64,000 nt of DNA from contig JASBRY010000009.1 in the NCBI GenBank assembly GCA_030149165.1, forward strand, positions 62,001 through 126,000. The letters are read 5' to 3'. Origin of the DNA: Phycisphaerales bacterium. GTDB taxonomy: Bacteria; Planctomycetota; Phycisphaerae; Phycisphaerales; UBA1924. The notes beneath the pieces were generated by a model. The model was not told the origin of the DNA and ran no database searches. It was given only the letters and a program-made list of their open reading frames with translations. Positions 35,272 through 44,288 of the stretch are shown piece by piece. The position numbers and the translations under genes are program-made. How positions within the stretch are numbered: the stretch's first letter is position 1; every line of letters begins with the position of its first letter.

Positions 35272-36042
35272 TTACGCGCTGGATTCCGGAGAATCGGGGC
35301 TCGGCGCTGGAGCGGATTGGATCGGTTTGGACTCTCCGAGCTTTGGTTCCGTCCCGGCGAGCGCTCGCATGAGGTTCGCTTTGTGCTTGTAGATCACGAT
35401 GAGCGCGAGCGCGAGGGCGACGATGAAGAACGGCGTGCCGTAGTTGGGGATCATCTGGTCGATCTGATTCGCAGGGGTATCAGCGAACTGCGACTGGGAT
35501 CCGACGCGGCGTTCTTGGAGTGTTTCGTACTGACTGAACGCGTACCAGGTCCAGAGCGGGAGTGACGCGGCGGCGAGCGAGGACGCGGGACCCACCATGC
35601 GCCAGAGCAAGAGCACGACCATGTACACCACAAACGCGCCAGCGGCGGGGATCGTCATCGCGGGCATGACCCCGATCATCGCGCCCAGCGCGGTCGCGAC
35701 GCCTTTGCCACCTTTGAATCCGAGCCAGGGACAGAAGATGTGTCCCAGTGGCGCTGCGAACATGACGGCGAGCCAGATCCATGCATCGCTCGGCGCGATG
35801 TCCATGCGTCCGAGTGTGCCGAGCACAGATCCCGCGACGAGTGTGGGGGTGAGTCCTTTACTCAGATCCAGCGCGAAGCACAGGAAGAAGTAGGGTCTTC
35901 CGAGCACGCGCCCGAGGTTGGTGGCGCCGATGTTTCCTGAGCCGTGGTCTCGGAGGTTGATTCCCTTGGCGCGTGCGATGAGGTATCCGAAGGGGATGGA
36001 TCCCATGAGGAACGCGGCGGGGATGAGCAGGTAGGGGATCAT
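35272..36042 (-). CDS. plsY: Glycerol-3-phosphate acyltransferase PlsY
   Basis: 256 aa, five or more hydrophobic helices. Signatures: 'GSIPFGYLIARAKGINLRDH', 'GSGNIGATNLGRVLG' and 'LGFKGGKGVATALGAM', the three conserved PlsY motifs. It transfers the acyl group from acyl-phosphate to glycerol-3-phosphate at the inner membrane, the first step of phospholipid synthesis. It is longer than most PlsY (about 200 aa) because of a C-terminal tail and an insertion near 'SQYETLQERRVGS'. TACGCT lies 6 nt before the ATG. Confidence 0.9.
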   Translation of the reverse strand: MIPYLLIPAAFLMGSIPFGYLIARAKGINLRDHGSGNIGATNLGRVLGRPYFFLCFALDLSKGLTPTLVAGSVLGTLGRMDIAPSDAWIWLAVMFAAPLGHIFCPWLGFKGGKGVATALGAMIGVMPAMTIPAAGAFVVYMVVLLLWRMVGPASSLAAASLPLWTWYAFSQYETLQERRVGSQSQFADTPANQIDQMIPNYGTPFFIVALALALIVIYKHKANLMRALAGTEPKLGESKPIQSAPAPSPDSPESSA

Positions 36043-36048
36043 TGACCA

Positions 36049-36054
36049 AGCGTA
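36049..36054 (-). promoter_or_regulatory. Candidate -10 element for plsY
   Basis: Minus-strand TACGCT ends 6 nt before the ATG at 36042; no Shine-Dalgarno. Confidence 0.4.
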
Positions 36055-36096
36055 GGGATTGGTTTGGAGCTTGGCTTGATATACTAGCGAATCAGA

Positions 36097-36195
36097 TCAG
36101 GGGCATCCCGCTCCGAATGCAGAGAGGAACGCGGAGACATCGAGGAAGCTGAGGCGATCTTCGTTGTTGATAATGGCAATGCGGTCGAGTGGGAT
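36097..36195 (-). pseudogene. Orphan dockerin-like C-terminal tail
   Basis: Just beyond the tmk stop, in a different frame, the minus strand encodes 'NNEDRLSFLDVSAFLSAFG' followed by AGCP and a stop (TGA at 36097-36099). This matches the last half of the dockerin tail of the surface-protein genes at 41-55 kb, in protein and in DNA (shared GATGTCTCCGCGTTCCT). The frame upstream has no start or signal sequence and overlaps the end of tmk. It is best read as a remnant of a lost surface-protein gene or a displaced copy of the module. Confidence 0.65.
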
Positions 36196-36200
36196 CTGGG

Positions 36201-36908
36201 TTAGTCGACGAAACGCTTCGAGAGCACATCAAGGATATTTCCGAACACGCAATCCGGCTTTCCAGCCGCGTCCACTCGGAGGTAACGCTGCTGCTCAGGA
36301 TCGGACGCGATCAGGTCTTGGTATCCCTGACGGACCTTTGCGTGAAAGGCAGCACCCTTGGCTTCCATGCGATCGAGGAGCGGATTGAGTCGCGACGCGG
36401 CGGTGTCCTGATCGACATCGAAGATGAGCGTCGCGTCGGGTTGGGTGCCTTGCATCGCGATTTTGGCGGCTTCGTCGATCTCGGAGATCGGGATGCCTCC
36501 GGCAGTCCCTTGGTACGCGTAAGTGGAGGAGACGAATCGGTCGGCGATGACGAGTTTGCCTTGCTTGAGCGCCGGCGCGATGACCTGCTCGCAGAGCTGG
36601 GCGCGGGATGCCATGTAGAGGAGCATCTCGCAGCGGAGGGACATGGTCTCGCGATCAAGATGGTCGAGGAGCGCATCGCGGATCTTCTCGCCGACCTCAG
36701 TACCTCCCGGCTCGCGGACTTCCGTGACCTCGATCCCGGCGCTGCGGACGGCTTTGAGGAACATCGCGAGTTGGGTGGATTTCCCTGAGCCGTCGGGACC
36801 ATCGAAGACGAGGAACTTGCCTCGGAGGGCGCTGATAAGAGCTTCCGGGAGTTCGTGTGGTGGGGTGGTCATGACTTCAACGGCTTGGAAGGTGGTTTGT
36901 ACGCTCAC
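36201..36908 (-). CDS. tmk: Thymidylate kinase
   Basis: 235 aa from the GTG at 36908, which overlaps the previous stop (GTGA); an ATG at 36872 is an alternative. P-loop 'VFDGPDGSGKSTQLAMF', 'REPGGTEVGEKIRD', the DRY-like 'VIADRFVSSTYAYQG' and a LID region with 'LDRMEAKG' are all in order. It phosphorylates dTMP to dTDP. The orphan dockerin tail lies directly beyond its stop. Confidence 0.95.
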   Translation of the reverse strand: MSVQTTFQAVEVMTTPPHELPEALISALRGKFLVFDGPDGSGKSTQLAMFLKAVRSAGIEVTEVREPGGTEVGEKIRDALLDHLDRETMSLRCEMLLYMASRAQLCEQVIAPALKQGKLVIADRFVSSTYAYQGTAGGIPISEIDEAAKIAMQGTQPDATLIFDVDQDTAASRLNPLLDRMEAKGAAFHAKVRQGYQDLIASDPEQQRYLRVDAAGKPDCVFGNILDVLSKRFVD

Positions 36909-39568
36909 GGCTCTGAGTGTAGCGTGGATTGTGCTTTGATGAGGCGCGATCGGTACGGTTCTGGTCCGAGTTTTGGATCGATGAGCTTGAGGCGCGTGAG
37001 GTGGGCGCGTGCGTTGTCCTTGTCCGACTCGTTCCCCTGCGCGATGGTGGTTTCGATGATGAGTGTCCACGCGTGCCAGAAGTGTTTGGAGTCGTTGCTG
37101 TTGAGTGCGCTCGTGAGTTGGGTGAGGCGCTCGAGTGCTTTGCTTGGTTGGTCGGCGCCGATCAGCGCTCGAGCGTAGAGCAGTTCGAGCTGGGGATCTT
37201 CGGGATCGACGGAGTTGTGCACAAGACGCGAGAGCCGGATCGTCGCGGATGTGGGATCGGAGTCCACTTCCAGCGCCGCAGCGGTCCGGTGCCAATGCGT
37301 GGACAGGGGTGAACGCAGTCGATCCAGCGCCTCAGCGGTCTGGATCGCGTGCTGGAGCGGATCGGATGGACGCTCATTGAGCGCGTTCTCGTGGAGGATC
37401 TGTGCTCCCAGATCCGATTCGCGTGTCGCAGGTGTGAGCGAGCGGATCAGTGATTCCTGCTCCTGTCCCGAGGTGAGCTCGATGAGCTGGAGTTTCCAGA
37501 GGTCGATCTCGATGCGATCGGGATAGGTGCTGATCGCTTGGCGAAGCAGCGGGGTGATGAGCGGAGATGTGGATGCGGACGCGGTGTCGATCGCGCCGGC
37601 GAGTGCATCGGCGGCGCCTGGATGAGCCGGGAATCGGTCCGCGAGTTTGGATGCGGCTTCGATGAGCACGCTGTGGGAGTCGCGTGTGTTGAGAGCGCGG
37701 GCGCCCAAGCATGCGAGCCAGAGCGAATCCTCGGCGAGTTTCTGATCGTCGGATCGCGCGAGTATCAGGAGCGTTTCGATCGCGTGTTGCTTGTCATCCG
37801 TGTTGGTGCTCGTGAGCCGAGCACGCGCGTCGATGAATCGGACGAGCTGTGGGAGCAGGTTGACTTTGTTGGCGTTGGTTTGATCAAGCCGTAACTCATT
37901 GACCATCGCCGCGATCGAGCGGTCGATGAGCGGCTCAAGGTGGGGGAGCAGCGCCCGCAGATCGAGCAGTGGATCGAACGCGCTGAGTGGATCACGCTTG
38001 AGCATCGACCACGAGCGCGTCTGCGCGTGCAGCAGTGTCCACGCAGGATCGGTCGTGAATGGGGGGGTGTCGAGCAGCTGAGAATCGGGTTCCTCGTGCA
38101 TCGACAGAGCGAGCACAGCACTCGCGGCGGTGAGGTTTGAAATGTTGAGCTGATCGCGTTCACTCAGCAGTGATTTGAGAGATTGAACGCTCTGCACAGG
38201 ATCGCTTTCTGATCTCAGCATCGCGAGGATGATGCGCCGGCGTGCATCGAGTTCAGGGGATACAAACACAGACTCGTCCAGCGTGGTGCGGATGGTGTCC
38301 ATCTGTTCAGCGCTGTTGAACTGGGCGCTTCCCAGCAGGTGTGCCTCAGCGATCAGGAGCGCAGCGCGTGGGTCTTCAGTATCCGCGCTGTCGAGCATCT
38401 GATGGATGCGCCGCAGCGCTTCGTTGATCTTGGATTGGTCATCGTTGAGTGTGTGTGCGTAGAGCGCTCGGTAGTACGCGCCCGACGCTTTGAGTCCGAC
38501 GATCTGATCTTCCGCGCCGCTCAGGCGCGCATCGGCATTGGTCGGAGGGGGGGGGAGTGGCTCAGGATCGGGATTCGAGAGCTGGTTGTAGGTGATGACC
38601 TGGTGATCGTTGTGTCCGTCGCCGTGGAAGACTCCGATGGTGCGCATGATCCCTGTGGGGTCTTCATCGAGGAGCTGGATGGTCTTGATGACGACTGGAC
38701 GCGTCCCTTTGACAGGATCGAGCGGATTGAGTTCATCGAGTCGCTGCCGGACATTCTTGAGTCCGCCGGCCCATGGCGCTTCGGTGCGCTGGATGCCGCG
38801 CGAGATCAGCAGGATCATGTCGGGTTCAAGCTCGATCGCGGCCGCGAGTCCATCGACGGGGTTGGACTGTCCACGCGCCGGCATTTTGGAGAGCCAATCC
38901 GCGACGGCTTGTTTGTTCTCGCGCGTGGCGCGTGGGAGTTTGTTGCGCGAGGTTTGCAGGTTCGGGATCGCGTAGTCGGAGCCTTCGAGTTTGCGGAACG
39001 CGATCACCTGGAAGCGCTGGGTGGGGCTCAATCGATCGATGGACTGGAGCAAGCGCTCGCGGATGTAGCTCAGGGATGTGAGCGTCGCGCCGGAGGTGTC
39101 GACGACATACACGATCGAGCGTGCGGCTCCTGTGGAAACTCCCGCAAAGCTGATCGGAGTCGGCGCCGAGGATGGTTCTGCGGAGAGCGCGGAGGATTGT
39201 TTGGAGAGTTGCTCGAGCGTCGCGGCGCTCATCGCTTGGGACGCGACTGGGGTGGTGTCCGCGAGTGCTCTAGCGCTGCGATCGAGCACGCTCGGCTCTG
39301 ACTGGACGGGTTGATCGTTCGGTTGGTCAGATTGAGCAGAGGAGTTGTCTGATTTAGACTCCTCCTGTTGTTCTGTTGGTGGGGAGCTCTGGATCGGCGC
39401 GGAGAACTCGATCTCCGCGAGCGGGAGTTTGGTTGCTTTCTCGTTCGAATGCGCGAGCGACGCGGCTCGTGATCCGACCACGATAAGCAGCGCGATGAGG
39501 GAGATGTGCACAACGATGGACACGCCGGGGGGGAGAGCCCACCTCAGGATGGAAGCGTTGCGAGGCAC
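36905..39568 (-). CDS. Large VWA-like protein with N-terminal membrane anchor
   Basis: 887 aa from a GTG at 39568. One helix ('GVSIVVHISLIALLIVVGS') is followed by a Ser/Pro/Gln-rich linker, the layout of TonB/TolA-type tethers. A von Willebrand A-like domain follows (about 150-330), with MIDAS-like 'VYVVDTSGATLTSLS' and 'DMILLISRG'. The remaining 500 residues are helical, probably TPR-like. TAGAAT lies 6 nt before the start. It probably acts in the periplasm in protein-protein assembly. Specific role unknown. Confidence 0.75.
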   Translation of the reverse strand: MPRNASILRWALPPGVSIVVHISLIALLIVVGSRAASLAHSNEKATKLPLAEIEFSAPIQSSPPTEQQEESKSDNSSAQSDQPNDQPVQSEPSVLDRSARALADTTPVASQAMSAATLEQLSKQSSALSAEPSSAPTPISFAGVSTGAARSIVYVVDTSGATLTSLSYIRERLLQSIDRLSPTQRFQVIAFRKLEGSDYAIPNLQTSRNKLPRATRENKQAVADWLSKMPARGQSNPVDGLAAAIELEPDMILLISRGIQRTEAPWAGGLKNVRQRLDELNPLDPVKGTRPVVIKTIQLLDEDPTGIMRTIGVFHGDGHNDHQVITYNQLSNPDPEPLPPPPTNADARLSGAEDQIVGLKASGAYYRALYAHTLNDDQSKINEALRRIHQMLDSADTEDPRAALLIAEAHLLGSAQFNSAEQMDTIRTTLDESVFVSPELDARRRIILAMLRSESDPVQSVQSLKSLLSERDQLNISNLTAASAVLALSMHEEPDSQLLDTPPFTTDPAWTLLHAQTRSWSMLKRDPLSAFDPLLDLRALLPHLEPLIDRSIAAMVNELRLDQTNANKVNLLPQLVRFIDARARLTSTNTDDKQHAIETLLILARSDDQKLAEDSLWLACLGARALNTRDSHSVLIEAASKLADRFPAHPGAADALAGAIDTASASTSPLITPLLRQAISTYPDRIEIDLWKLQLIELTSGQEQESLIRSLTPATRESDLGAQILHENALNERPSDPLQHAIQTAEALDRLRSPLSTHWHRTAAALEVDSDPTSATIRLSRLVHNSVDPEDPQLELLYARALIGADQPSKALERLTQLTSALNSNDSKHFWHAWTLIIETTIAQGNESDKDNARAHLTRLKLIDPKLGPEPYRSRLIKAQSTLHSEP

Positions 39569-39574
39569 GGTTCT

Positions 39575-39580
39575 ATTCTA
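39575..39580 (-). promoter_or_regulatory. Candidate -10 element for the VWA-tmk pair
   Basis: Minus-strand TAGAAT ends 6 nt before the GTG at 39568; no Shine-Dalgarno. Confidence 0.4.
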
Positions 39581-39639
39581 GTGATTGAAAGTGTGATTGG
39601 TTCGATGAACAGTGCTGATCCTTTAGACCGTTCAGTCGG

Positions 39640-40644
39640 TCAAGGCGTCGGATTGTTTGTAGGCGGTGGTGGTGGCGGCGTCCGGTCAAACGAAGTCCGA
39701 TCCGCTGCTGGTGCGGGAGGATCCTGCTTGATTTTGGGTTGTTTGCGCTCCGGGGTTCCCGCGACATACGGATCGCGTCGTCCTGGACGGAAAATCAAGC
39801 GGTCCATCGAGAGTGGTCCAGCACCGAGCAAGAACACGCTGAGCGACATCATGATGATCCCGAACTGCCAGAGCAGAATTGAATACGACGCGGGATTCCA
39901 TGGATCAGCAGTGTGTGGGATAAATCCAAGCAACGCATCGGTGGACTGGAGCGCCGCGGGACCGATGTTGGTGGTCCAGATCGCGACAAGCATGACGATC
40001 GTGAGTGAGAGGGCGCTGATGCGTGTGAACAATCCGATGAGCAAGAAGAGTCCTGCCGCGAGTTCTGTGATCGCGGTTGCCCACGCGGCATAGACGGGCA
40101 TCTTCCCGCTTCCCATCCATGTCGGCATCGTTGGGGTGATCGGTTGGGAGTCTTCCGTTAATCCTGGAGATGTTGCGTGGTCGAGCAGGAGTGTGATCTT
40201 GTAGACATTCTTGATTCGGACAGGATCGGGGTAGTCTGATCCGACTGCGGGTGCTGTGGACTGAACGACATGAACGAAGACCGGTTCTTGTGTGTTCATC
40301 ACTCGGCGTTCTGGTGCGTCGTCGTTTGTGCTTTCTTGGGTGGCTTCTGGATCTTCATCGGTTGGGGTTTGCGATTCGAGATCATCGAGTTGCTCTTGAA
40401 CATCGGACTCGGATTCAGGAAGCGGATTCACTGGTTCATCGGGGAGATCAGATTCAGCGTCCTGCTCGGCTGGGGTGTCGGCGAGGAAGGTGACTCCGAG
40501 GTTGGCGAGACGAGCGGCGTTGTCGCCTTGTGTGGTGGTGGTCCCGATGATTTTCCCGGTCCCGGCCCACAGGAAGGTGATCGCGAGGACGAGCCGGAGC
40601 AGCAACGATGGGAGGGTCAGAGCGATGTGGTCGCGGTAGCGCAT
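39640..40644 (-). CDS. DoxX-family membrane protein with large acidic insertion
   Basis: 334 aa. The first helix 'LLLRLVLAITFLWAGTGKIIG' and the later block ('ITELAAGLFLLIGLFTRISA', 'TIVMLVAIWTTNIGPAAL') fit DoxX/SURF4-like four-helix proteins. Between helices 1 and 2 is an insertion of about 150 residues, rich in Glu/Asp/Pro/Gln. The C-terminus has a run of Pro ('PPPPPP'). The family is linked to quinone and sulfur metabolism; no substrate can be read here. Confidence 0.75.
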   Translation of the reverse strand: MRYRDHIALTLPSLLLRLVLAITFLWAGTGKIIGTTTTQGDNAARLANLGVTFLADTPAEQDAESDLPDEPVNPLPESESDVQEQLDDLESQTPTDEDPEATQESTNDDAPERRVMNTQEPVFVHVVQSTAPAVGSDYPDPVRIKNVYKITLLLDHATSPGLTEDSQPITPTMPTWMGSGKMPVYAAWATAITELAAGLFLLIGLFTRISALSLTIVMLVAIWTTNIGPAALQSTDALLGFIPHTADPWNPASYSILLWQFGIIMMSLSVFLLGAGPLSMDRLIFRPGRRDPYVAGTPERKQPKIKQDPPAPAADRTSFDRTPPPPPPTNNPTP

Positions 40645-40826
40645 GGTCGGATTCCCGAAAGCGTGTGGATCATGACGGTCGATGGGCGCACGCGGCGTTG
40701 ACCGTGTGTACCATCACTTTACATTGGTGTATCGGCAAGTTGTTCGGAACTTGACCTAGATTCGTGCGGTAAAGTGTGCGGAATGGTGGGTTTGGGTCTA
40801 AAAACACGGCTGGTCCATGATGAGCC

Positions 40827-40909
40827 GCGGGTGTGGCGGAACTGGTAGACGCGCCAGATTTAGGTTCTGGTGGGCATAGCCCGTGCAGGTTCGATTCCTG
40901 TCACCCGCA
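40827..40909 (+). tRNA. tRNA-Leu (anticodon TAG)
   Basis: 83 nt. The acceptor stem GCGGGTG pairs with CACCCGC, followed by discriminator A; CCA is not encoded. The anticodon stem CCAGA/TCTGG encloses loop TTTAGGT, giving TAG (reads CUA and CUG, possibly all CUN). A long variable arm (TGGGCATAGCCCG) marks it as a class II tRNA, and the T arm has GGTTCGATTCC. Confidence 0.95.
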
Positions 40910-40918
40910 TTGACGAAA

Positions 40919-40948
40919 AAAGCCCCCAGTCGATGCTGGGGGCTTTGT
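40919..40948. terminator. Bidirectional terminator between tRNA-Leu and an adhesin gene
   Basis: AAAGCCCCCAG-tcgatg-CTGGGGGCTTT, an 11-bp stem with A run before and T run after. It serves the tRNA on the plus strand and the adhesin gene on the minus strand. Confidence 0.8.
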
Positions 40949-40981
40949 GTTTGCATTCGGCTGATATCTTCGCTGTACAGA

Positions 40982-43900
40982 TTATGGACAGCTCTGTCCG
41001 TAGCTTGCGAGGAACGCGGAGATGTCGAGGAAGTTGAAGTTGCCGTCGTTGTTGACATCCGCGATCGGATCCATGTCGGCGTAGAGGCCGAGGAAGAGGG
41101 AGACATCGAGGAAGTTGAGACCTCCTGAGAAGTCGAAGTCGGTATCACAGATCGCGCCGACACGGATCTCGTTGTCGAAGTATCCGACCTTGTAGCTCAG
41201 TCGAGGATCGCCGGTCGCTGGCGCGATGAGCGTATCGAATGTTCCTGTCACACCACCATCTGCCGTGACGATCGTCGCGACCCACGAGACCTCTGGATCG
41301 AATCCTTCGATGAGCGATAGGTCAAGTGTGCCGTCGGCGTGGAAGGTTGAGGAGGAGTCGATGATGTCGTTGACTCCGAAGTCAGAGACTTCGACCGCGT
41401 ACACACTCGAGTCCGAAAGGGTGATGGGTTGGCTCGCGTCGATCTCACCGACGGAGAGTCCCGGAGCGATGGTGCCGTTCATGTTGAGCGGCGCGTTGAT
41501 CTGTCCGCGTCCCGAGAGTGTTTGATCCGCTCCGATGGTGAGTCCAGCGCCGGTGATCTGTGATCTGTTTGTTGTCCCGGTAAGACGGATCTCGCCCATG
41601 CCCTCGATTGTCGCGGGAGCGGCTGAGGTGACTGCGGTTGCAAACCCACCGTTCGTTGGGTTGATGTTGATGGTGCTGTGGTTGGTGATGATTCCAGAGA
41701 GCGCCAGTGATACACCTGTGTTGAGGGTGACCGGCGAGAGGTTGGTCATGTTTTGGAATGTGGAAGTACCGCTGTTGAGGTTGGTGACTCCTCCGAACAG
41801 CGCGTCCATTGTGCCGCCGTTGATGGTCGTGTTGGTGAGCGTGACCAACCCGTCATTGTTGAGGATCTGTCCGCCGGCGGTTTGATCGATCTCGATTCCT
41901 GTGATCTGGAGACCCTCGGCGGGATTGACTTGGATCAGTGTGTTATTGATCTTGTTGTTTGATAGCAGCGTCAGCGTTCCGTTGGTCGTCTCGATGAGTC
42001 CGTTATTGATGAGCGACGCATTGATCTGTCCGAATCCCTGTACGGTGTGAGAAGCGCCGATCGTGACGGTCTCGCCCGCGACTGTATTGAGCTGGGCTCT
42101 ACTGCCACTTCCAAAGAGGCGTGTCGTGCCGGTGCCTCCGAGTGTGGAGGAGTCGTTGAAGACCAGAGTGGTAGCGAATCCGCCGTTGGTGGGATTGACG
42201 GTCAAGATATCGTTGCTGAGCAATCCATTCGTGATCCCGATCACTGTTCCTGAGTTCATCACAAGCGGCGTGTTGAGTGTGAGCTGATCAAAGTTGCTTG
42301 TTCCGGATGATTGCGTGACCAGTCCGCTGGTTGCATTGATCGCGCCGTTGTTGATGGTTGCAGAGGAGAGGGTGAGCGTGCCATCGTTAACACTGATCTT
42401 GGCGGCGGGATCTTGATCGAGCGTGATCCCTGTGATGTTGATGTTTGCGCCGGGTTGGATCGAGATGGTGTTGTTGTTCACCTTGTCGTTGGTGATCAGG
42501 TCGAGTGATTGACCACTGGTATCAGCATCGACAATCCCGTTGATGATGAGTGACGCGTGGATCTGTCCGAATCCTCGGATGACATGATTGGATGCGAGTG
42601 CGAGGGTTTCGCCTGCTCCGGTGATGAGTTGAGCTCTGCTCCCTGTGCCTCGCATAAGAGTTTGTCCGGTACCTGAGAGGACTGTGGAGACCGGGAACTG
42701 AATCGAGGTCGCGAATCCGCCGTTGGTTGGATTGATGACGAGGTCATCGTTGTTGACGAGTGTGTTGGTGACGATGAGTGCGGTCCCAGAGTTCATGTTC
42801 ACAGGCGCGTTGAGGACGACGCTGTCGAAGTTGTTGGTGCCGCTGCTGATTGTGGTGGTCCCGGAGCCGTTGATTGCTCCGTCCAGGATGGTTGAGGAAG
42901 TCAGCACGAGATTGCCGTTGTCGATACTGAACTGACCCCCGCCGGTTTGGTCAACGGTGATTGATGTCACATTCATCGTTGAAGCGTTAGTGATCTGGAA
43001 GATACTGTTGTTGACCTTGTCATTGGTGTTGAGCAGGAGTGATTGTCCTGCGATGTCGGCGCTGACGAGTCCGTTGTTGATCAGCGGCGCTTGGATCGTC
43101 CCGATGCCTCGGATGGTGTGTGTGGACGCTTGGGTGACGGTGTGGGTCGGATCCAATGAGCGAAGGATTGATCGGTTACCAGTTCCGTCGAGAGAAAGGA
43201 TTCCAGAGCCGTTCAGTGTCGAAGGATTCTGAAACTCTGCGACTGTGGTGAATCCACCGTTGGTTGGGTTGAGACTTAACTGTGCATCATTTTCGATGGT
43301 GTTGATGATCTGGAGAAGCACGCCGGAACTCACTGAACCAAATCCGATGGTGTGAACATTGTTCACGGAGTTGGTCCCGCTGTTAAAGACCCAGTTCGAT
43401 TCAGACATCGATTGGAGTGTCCCGTCTGAGATGTTGACATTGGTCATATTGAGTTGACCGTCATCAACGCTGATCTCACCGCTCGGTCCTTGGCCAATTG
43501 TTACGGCGTTCATGACCATGGTCGAGCCGTTCACGACCTCGAAGCGGTTGTTGTTGGTCCATGTGCCATTGAGAACATCAAGTGTATTTCCAGAAGTGCT
43601 GGCGCTGATGAGTCCGTCGTTGAGAAAATCACCCACGATGCGACCGATGCCGTTGACGGTGTGATCTGTTCCATGTGAGACTACGGCGCCGGTTCCCGAT
43701 GTGAGTGTTGAGCGTGTGCCAGTGCCGTTGAGTGTGACGACACCTGTTCCAGTGAGCGCCGCGGAGTTGTTGAATGTCAGCGTGGACGCAAACCCTCCGT
43801 TGGTGTTGTTGACGACGACCAAGCCGTTGTTGACCATCCCGCCTTGGAGTCCAAGCGCGATGCCTGAGTTGGTACTGAGTGTGCAACCGGCGTCTTGGAT

Positions 43901-44128
43901 GTCGACTGACCCCAGACCAGTGGTCGAGACATTGAGGGTTGTGGTGTAAGTCCCTCCGATGTTGAACTCAGCGGTTTCGGTAGCCATGCTTGGTACAGTC
44001 ATCGGCGACCAGTTCGTCGGGACATTCCACAGACCACCGGCGGGATTGACCCAGTCAATGTTCTGTCCGAGCGCTGTGCCCGCGAGTAAAAAGACGGCGA
44101 GTGTTGATTTGGTGATTGGGGTATACAT
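40982..44128 (-). CDS. Adhesin-like secreted repeat protein with dockerin tail (paralogue 1)
   Basis: 1048 aa from the ATG at 44128, behind a Shine-Dalgarno (GGAGAG). Signal peptide 'STLAVFLLAGTALGQ'. The body contains at least five units of about 179 aa, each with 'NPTNGGFAT' or a variant and Gly/Asn-rich beta-strand sequence like autotransporter-associated repeats. The C-terminus ('CDTDFDFSGGLNFLDVSLFL' ... 'NFNFLDISAFLASYG' then QSCP) is a duplicated dockerin-like Ca loop bracketed by Cys. It is probably a surface adhesin. Its neighbour at 44289 is a paralogue. Confidence 0.85.
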   Translation of the reverse strand: MYTPITKSTLAVFLLAGTALGQNIDWVNPAGGLWNVPTNWSPMTVPSMATETAEFNIGGTYTTTLNVSTTGLGSVDIQDAGCTLSTNSGIALGLQGGMVNNGLVVVNNTNGGFASTLTFNNSAALTGTGVVTLNGTGTRSTLTSGTGAVVSHGTDHTVNGIGRIVGDFLNDGLISASTSGNTLDVLNGTWTNNNRFEVVNGSTMVMNAVTIGQGPSGEISVDDGQLNMTNVNISDGTLQSMSESNWVFNSGTNSVNNVHTIGFGSVSSGVLLQIINTIENDAQLSLNPTNGGFTTVAEFQNPSTLNGSGILSLDGTGNRSILRSLDPTHTVTQASTHTIRGIGTIQAPLINNGLVSADIAGQSLLLNTNDKVNNSIFQITNASTMNVTSITVDQTGGGQFSIDNGNLVLTSSTILDGAINGSGTTTISSGTNNFDSVVLNAPVNMNSGTALIVTNTLVNNDDLVINPTNGGFATSIQFPVSTVLSGTGQTLMRGTGSRAQLITGAGETLALASNHVIRGFGQIHASLIINGIVDADTSGQSLDLITNDKVNNNTISIQPGANINITGITLDQDPAAKISVNDGTLTLSSATINNGAINATSGLVTQSSGTSNFDQLTLNTPLVMNSGTVIGITNGLLSNDILTVNPTNGGFATTLVFNDSSTLGGTGTTRLFGSGSRAQLNTVAGETVTIGASHTVQGFGQINASLINNGLIETTNGTLTLLSNNKINNTLIQVNPAEGLQITGIEIDQTAGGQILNNDGLVTLTNTTINGGTMDALFGGVTNLNSGTSTFQNMTNLSPVTLNTGVSLALSGIITNHSTININPTNGGFATAVTSAAPATIEGMGEIRLTGTTNRSQITGAGLTIGADQTLSGRGQINAPLNMNGTIAPGLSVGEIDASQPITLSDSSVYAVEVSDFGVNDIIDSSSTFHADGTLDLSLIEGFDPEVSWVATIVTADGGVTGTFDTLIAPATGDPRLSYKVGYFDNEIRVGAICDTDFDFSGGLNFLDVSLFLGLYADMDPIADVNNDGNFNFLDISAFLASYGQSCP
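41650..43810 (-). repeat. Five tandem repeats of about 537 bp in adhesin paralogue 1
   Basis: The codons for the N-T-N-G segment recur at about 41651, 42185, 42722, 43259 and 43799. Spacings are 534, 537, 537 and 540 bp, all multiples of three (178-180 aa). The unit contains 'HxIxGFGQI', 'LINNGxI' and similar text. Confidence 0.8.
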
Positions 44129-44235
44129 GATGATCTCTCTCCGAGCGTGGTCTGCTCTTTTCATCAGTTGGTTTTCGATGGGTCAATGTCCGAATTCGAC
44201 CAGACCCATTGTATAGGGATTTTTATTCAGTCCAA

Positions 44236-44262
44236 GAAAAAACCCGCGATATCGCGGGTTTG
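44236..44262 (-). terminator. Terminator of adhesin paralogue 2
   Basis: AACCCGCGATATCGCGGGTT is a perfect palindrome. On the minus strand it is followed by TTTTTT. It lies about 30 bp past the stop of the 44289 gene. Confidence 0.85.
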
Positions 44263-44288
44263 GGGGTTTAGGTAAGTTCAGATTGCGT

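Noticed and set aside
36097-36210. Programmed frameshift adding the dockerin tail to thymidylate kinase
   Set aside because: No slippery run or stimulatory structure was seen at the tmk stop, and a cytoplasmic kinase has no use for a secreted tail.
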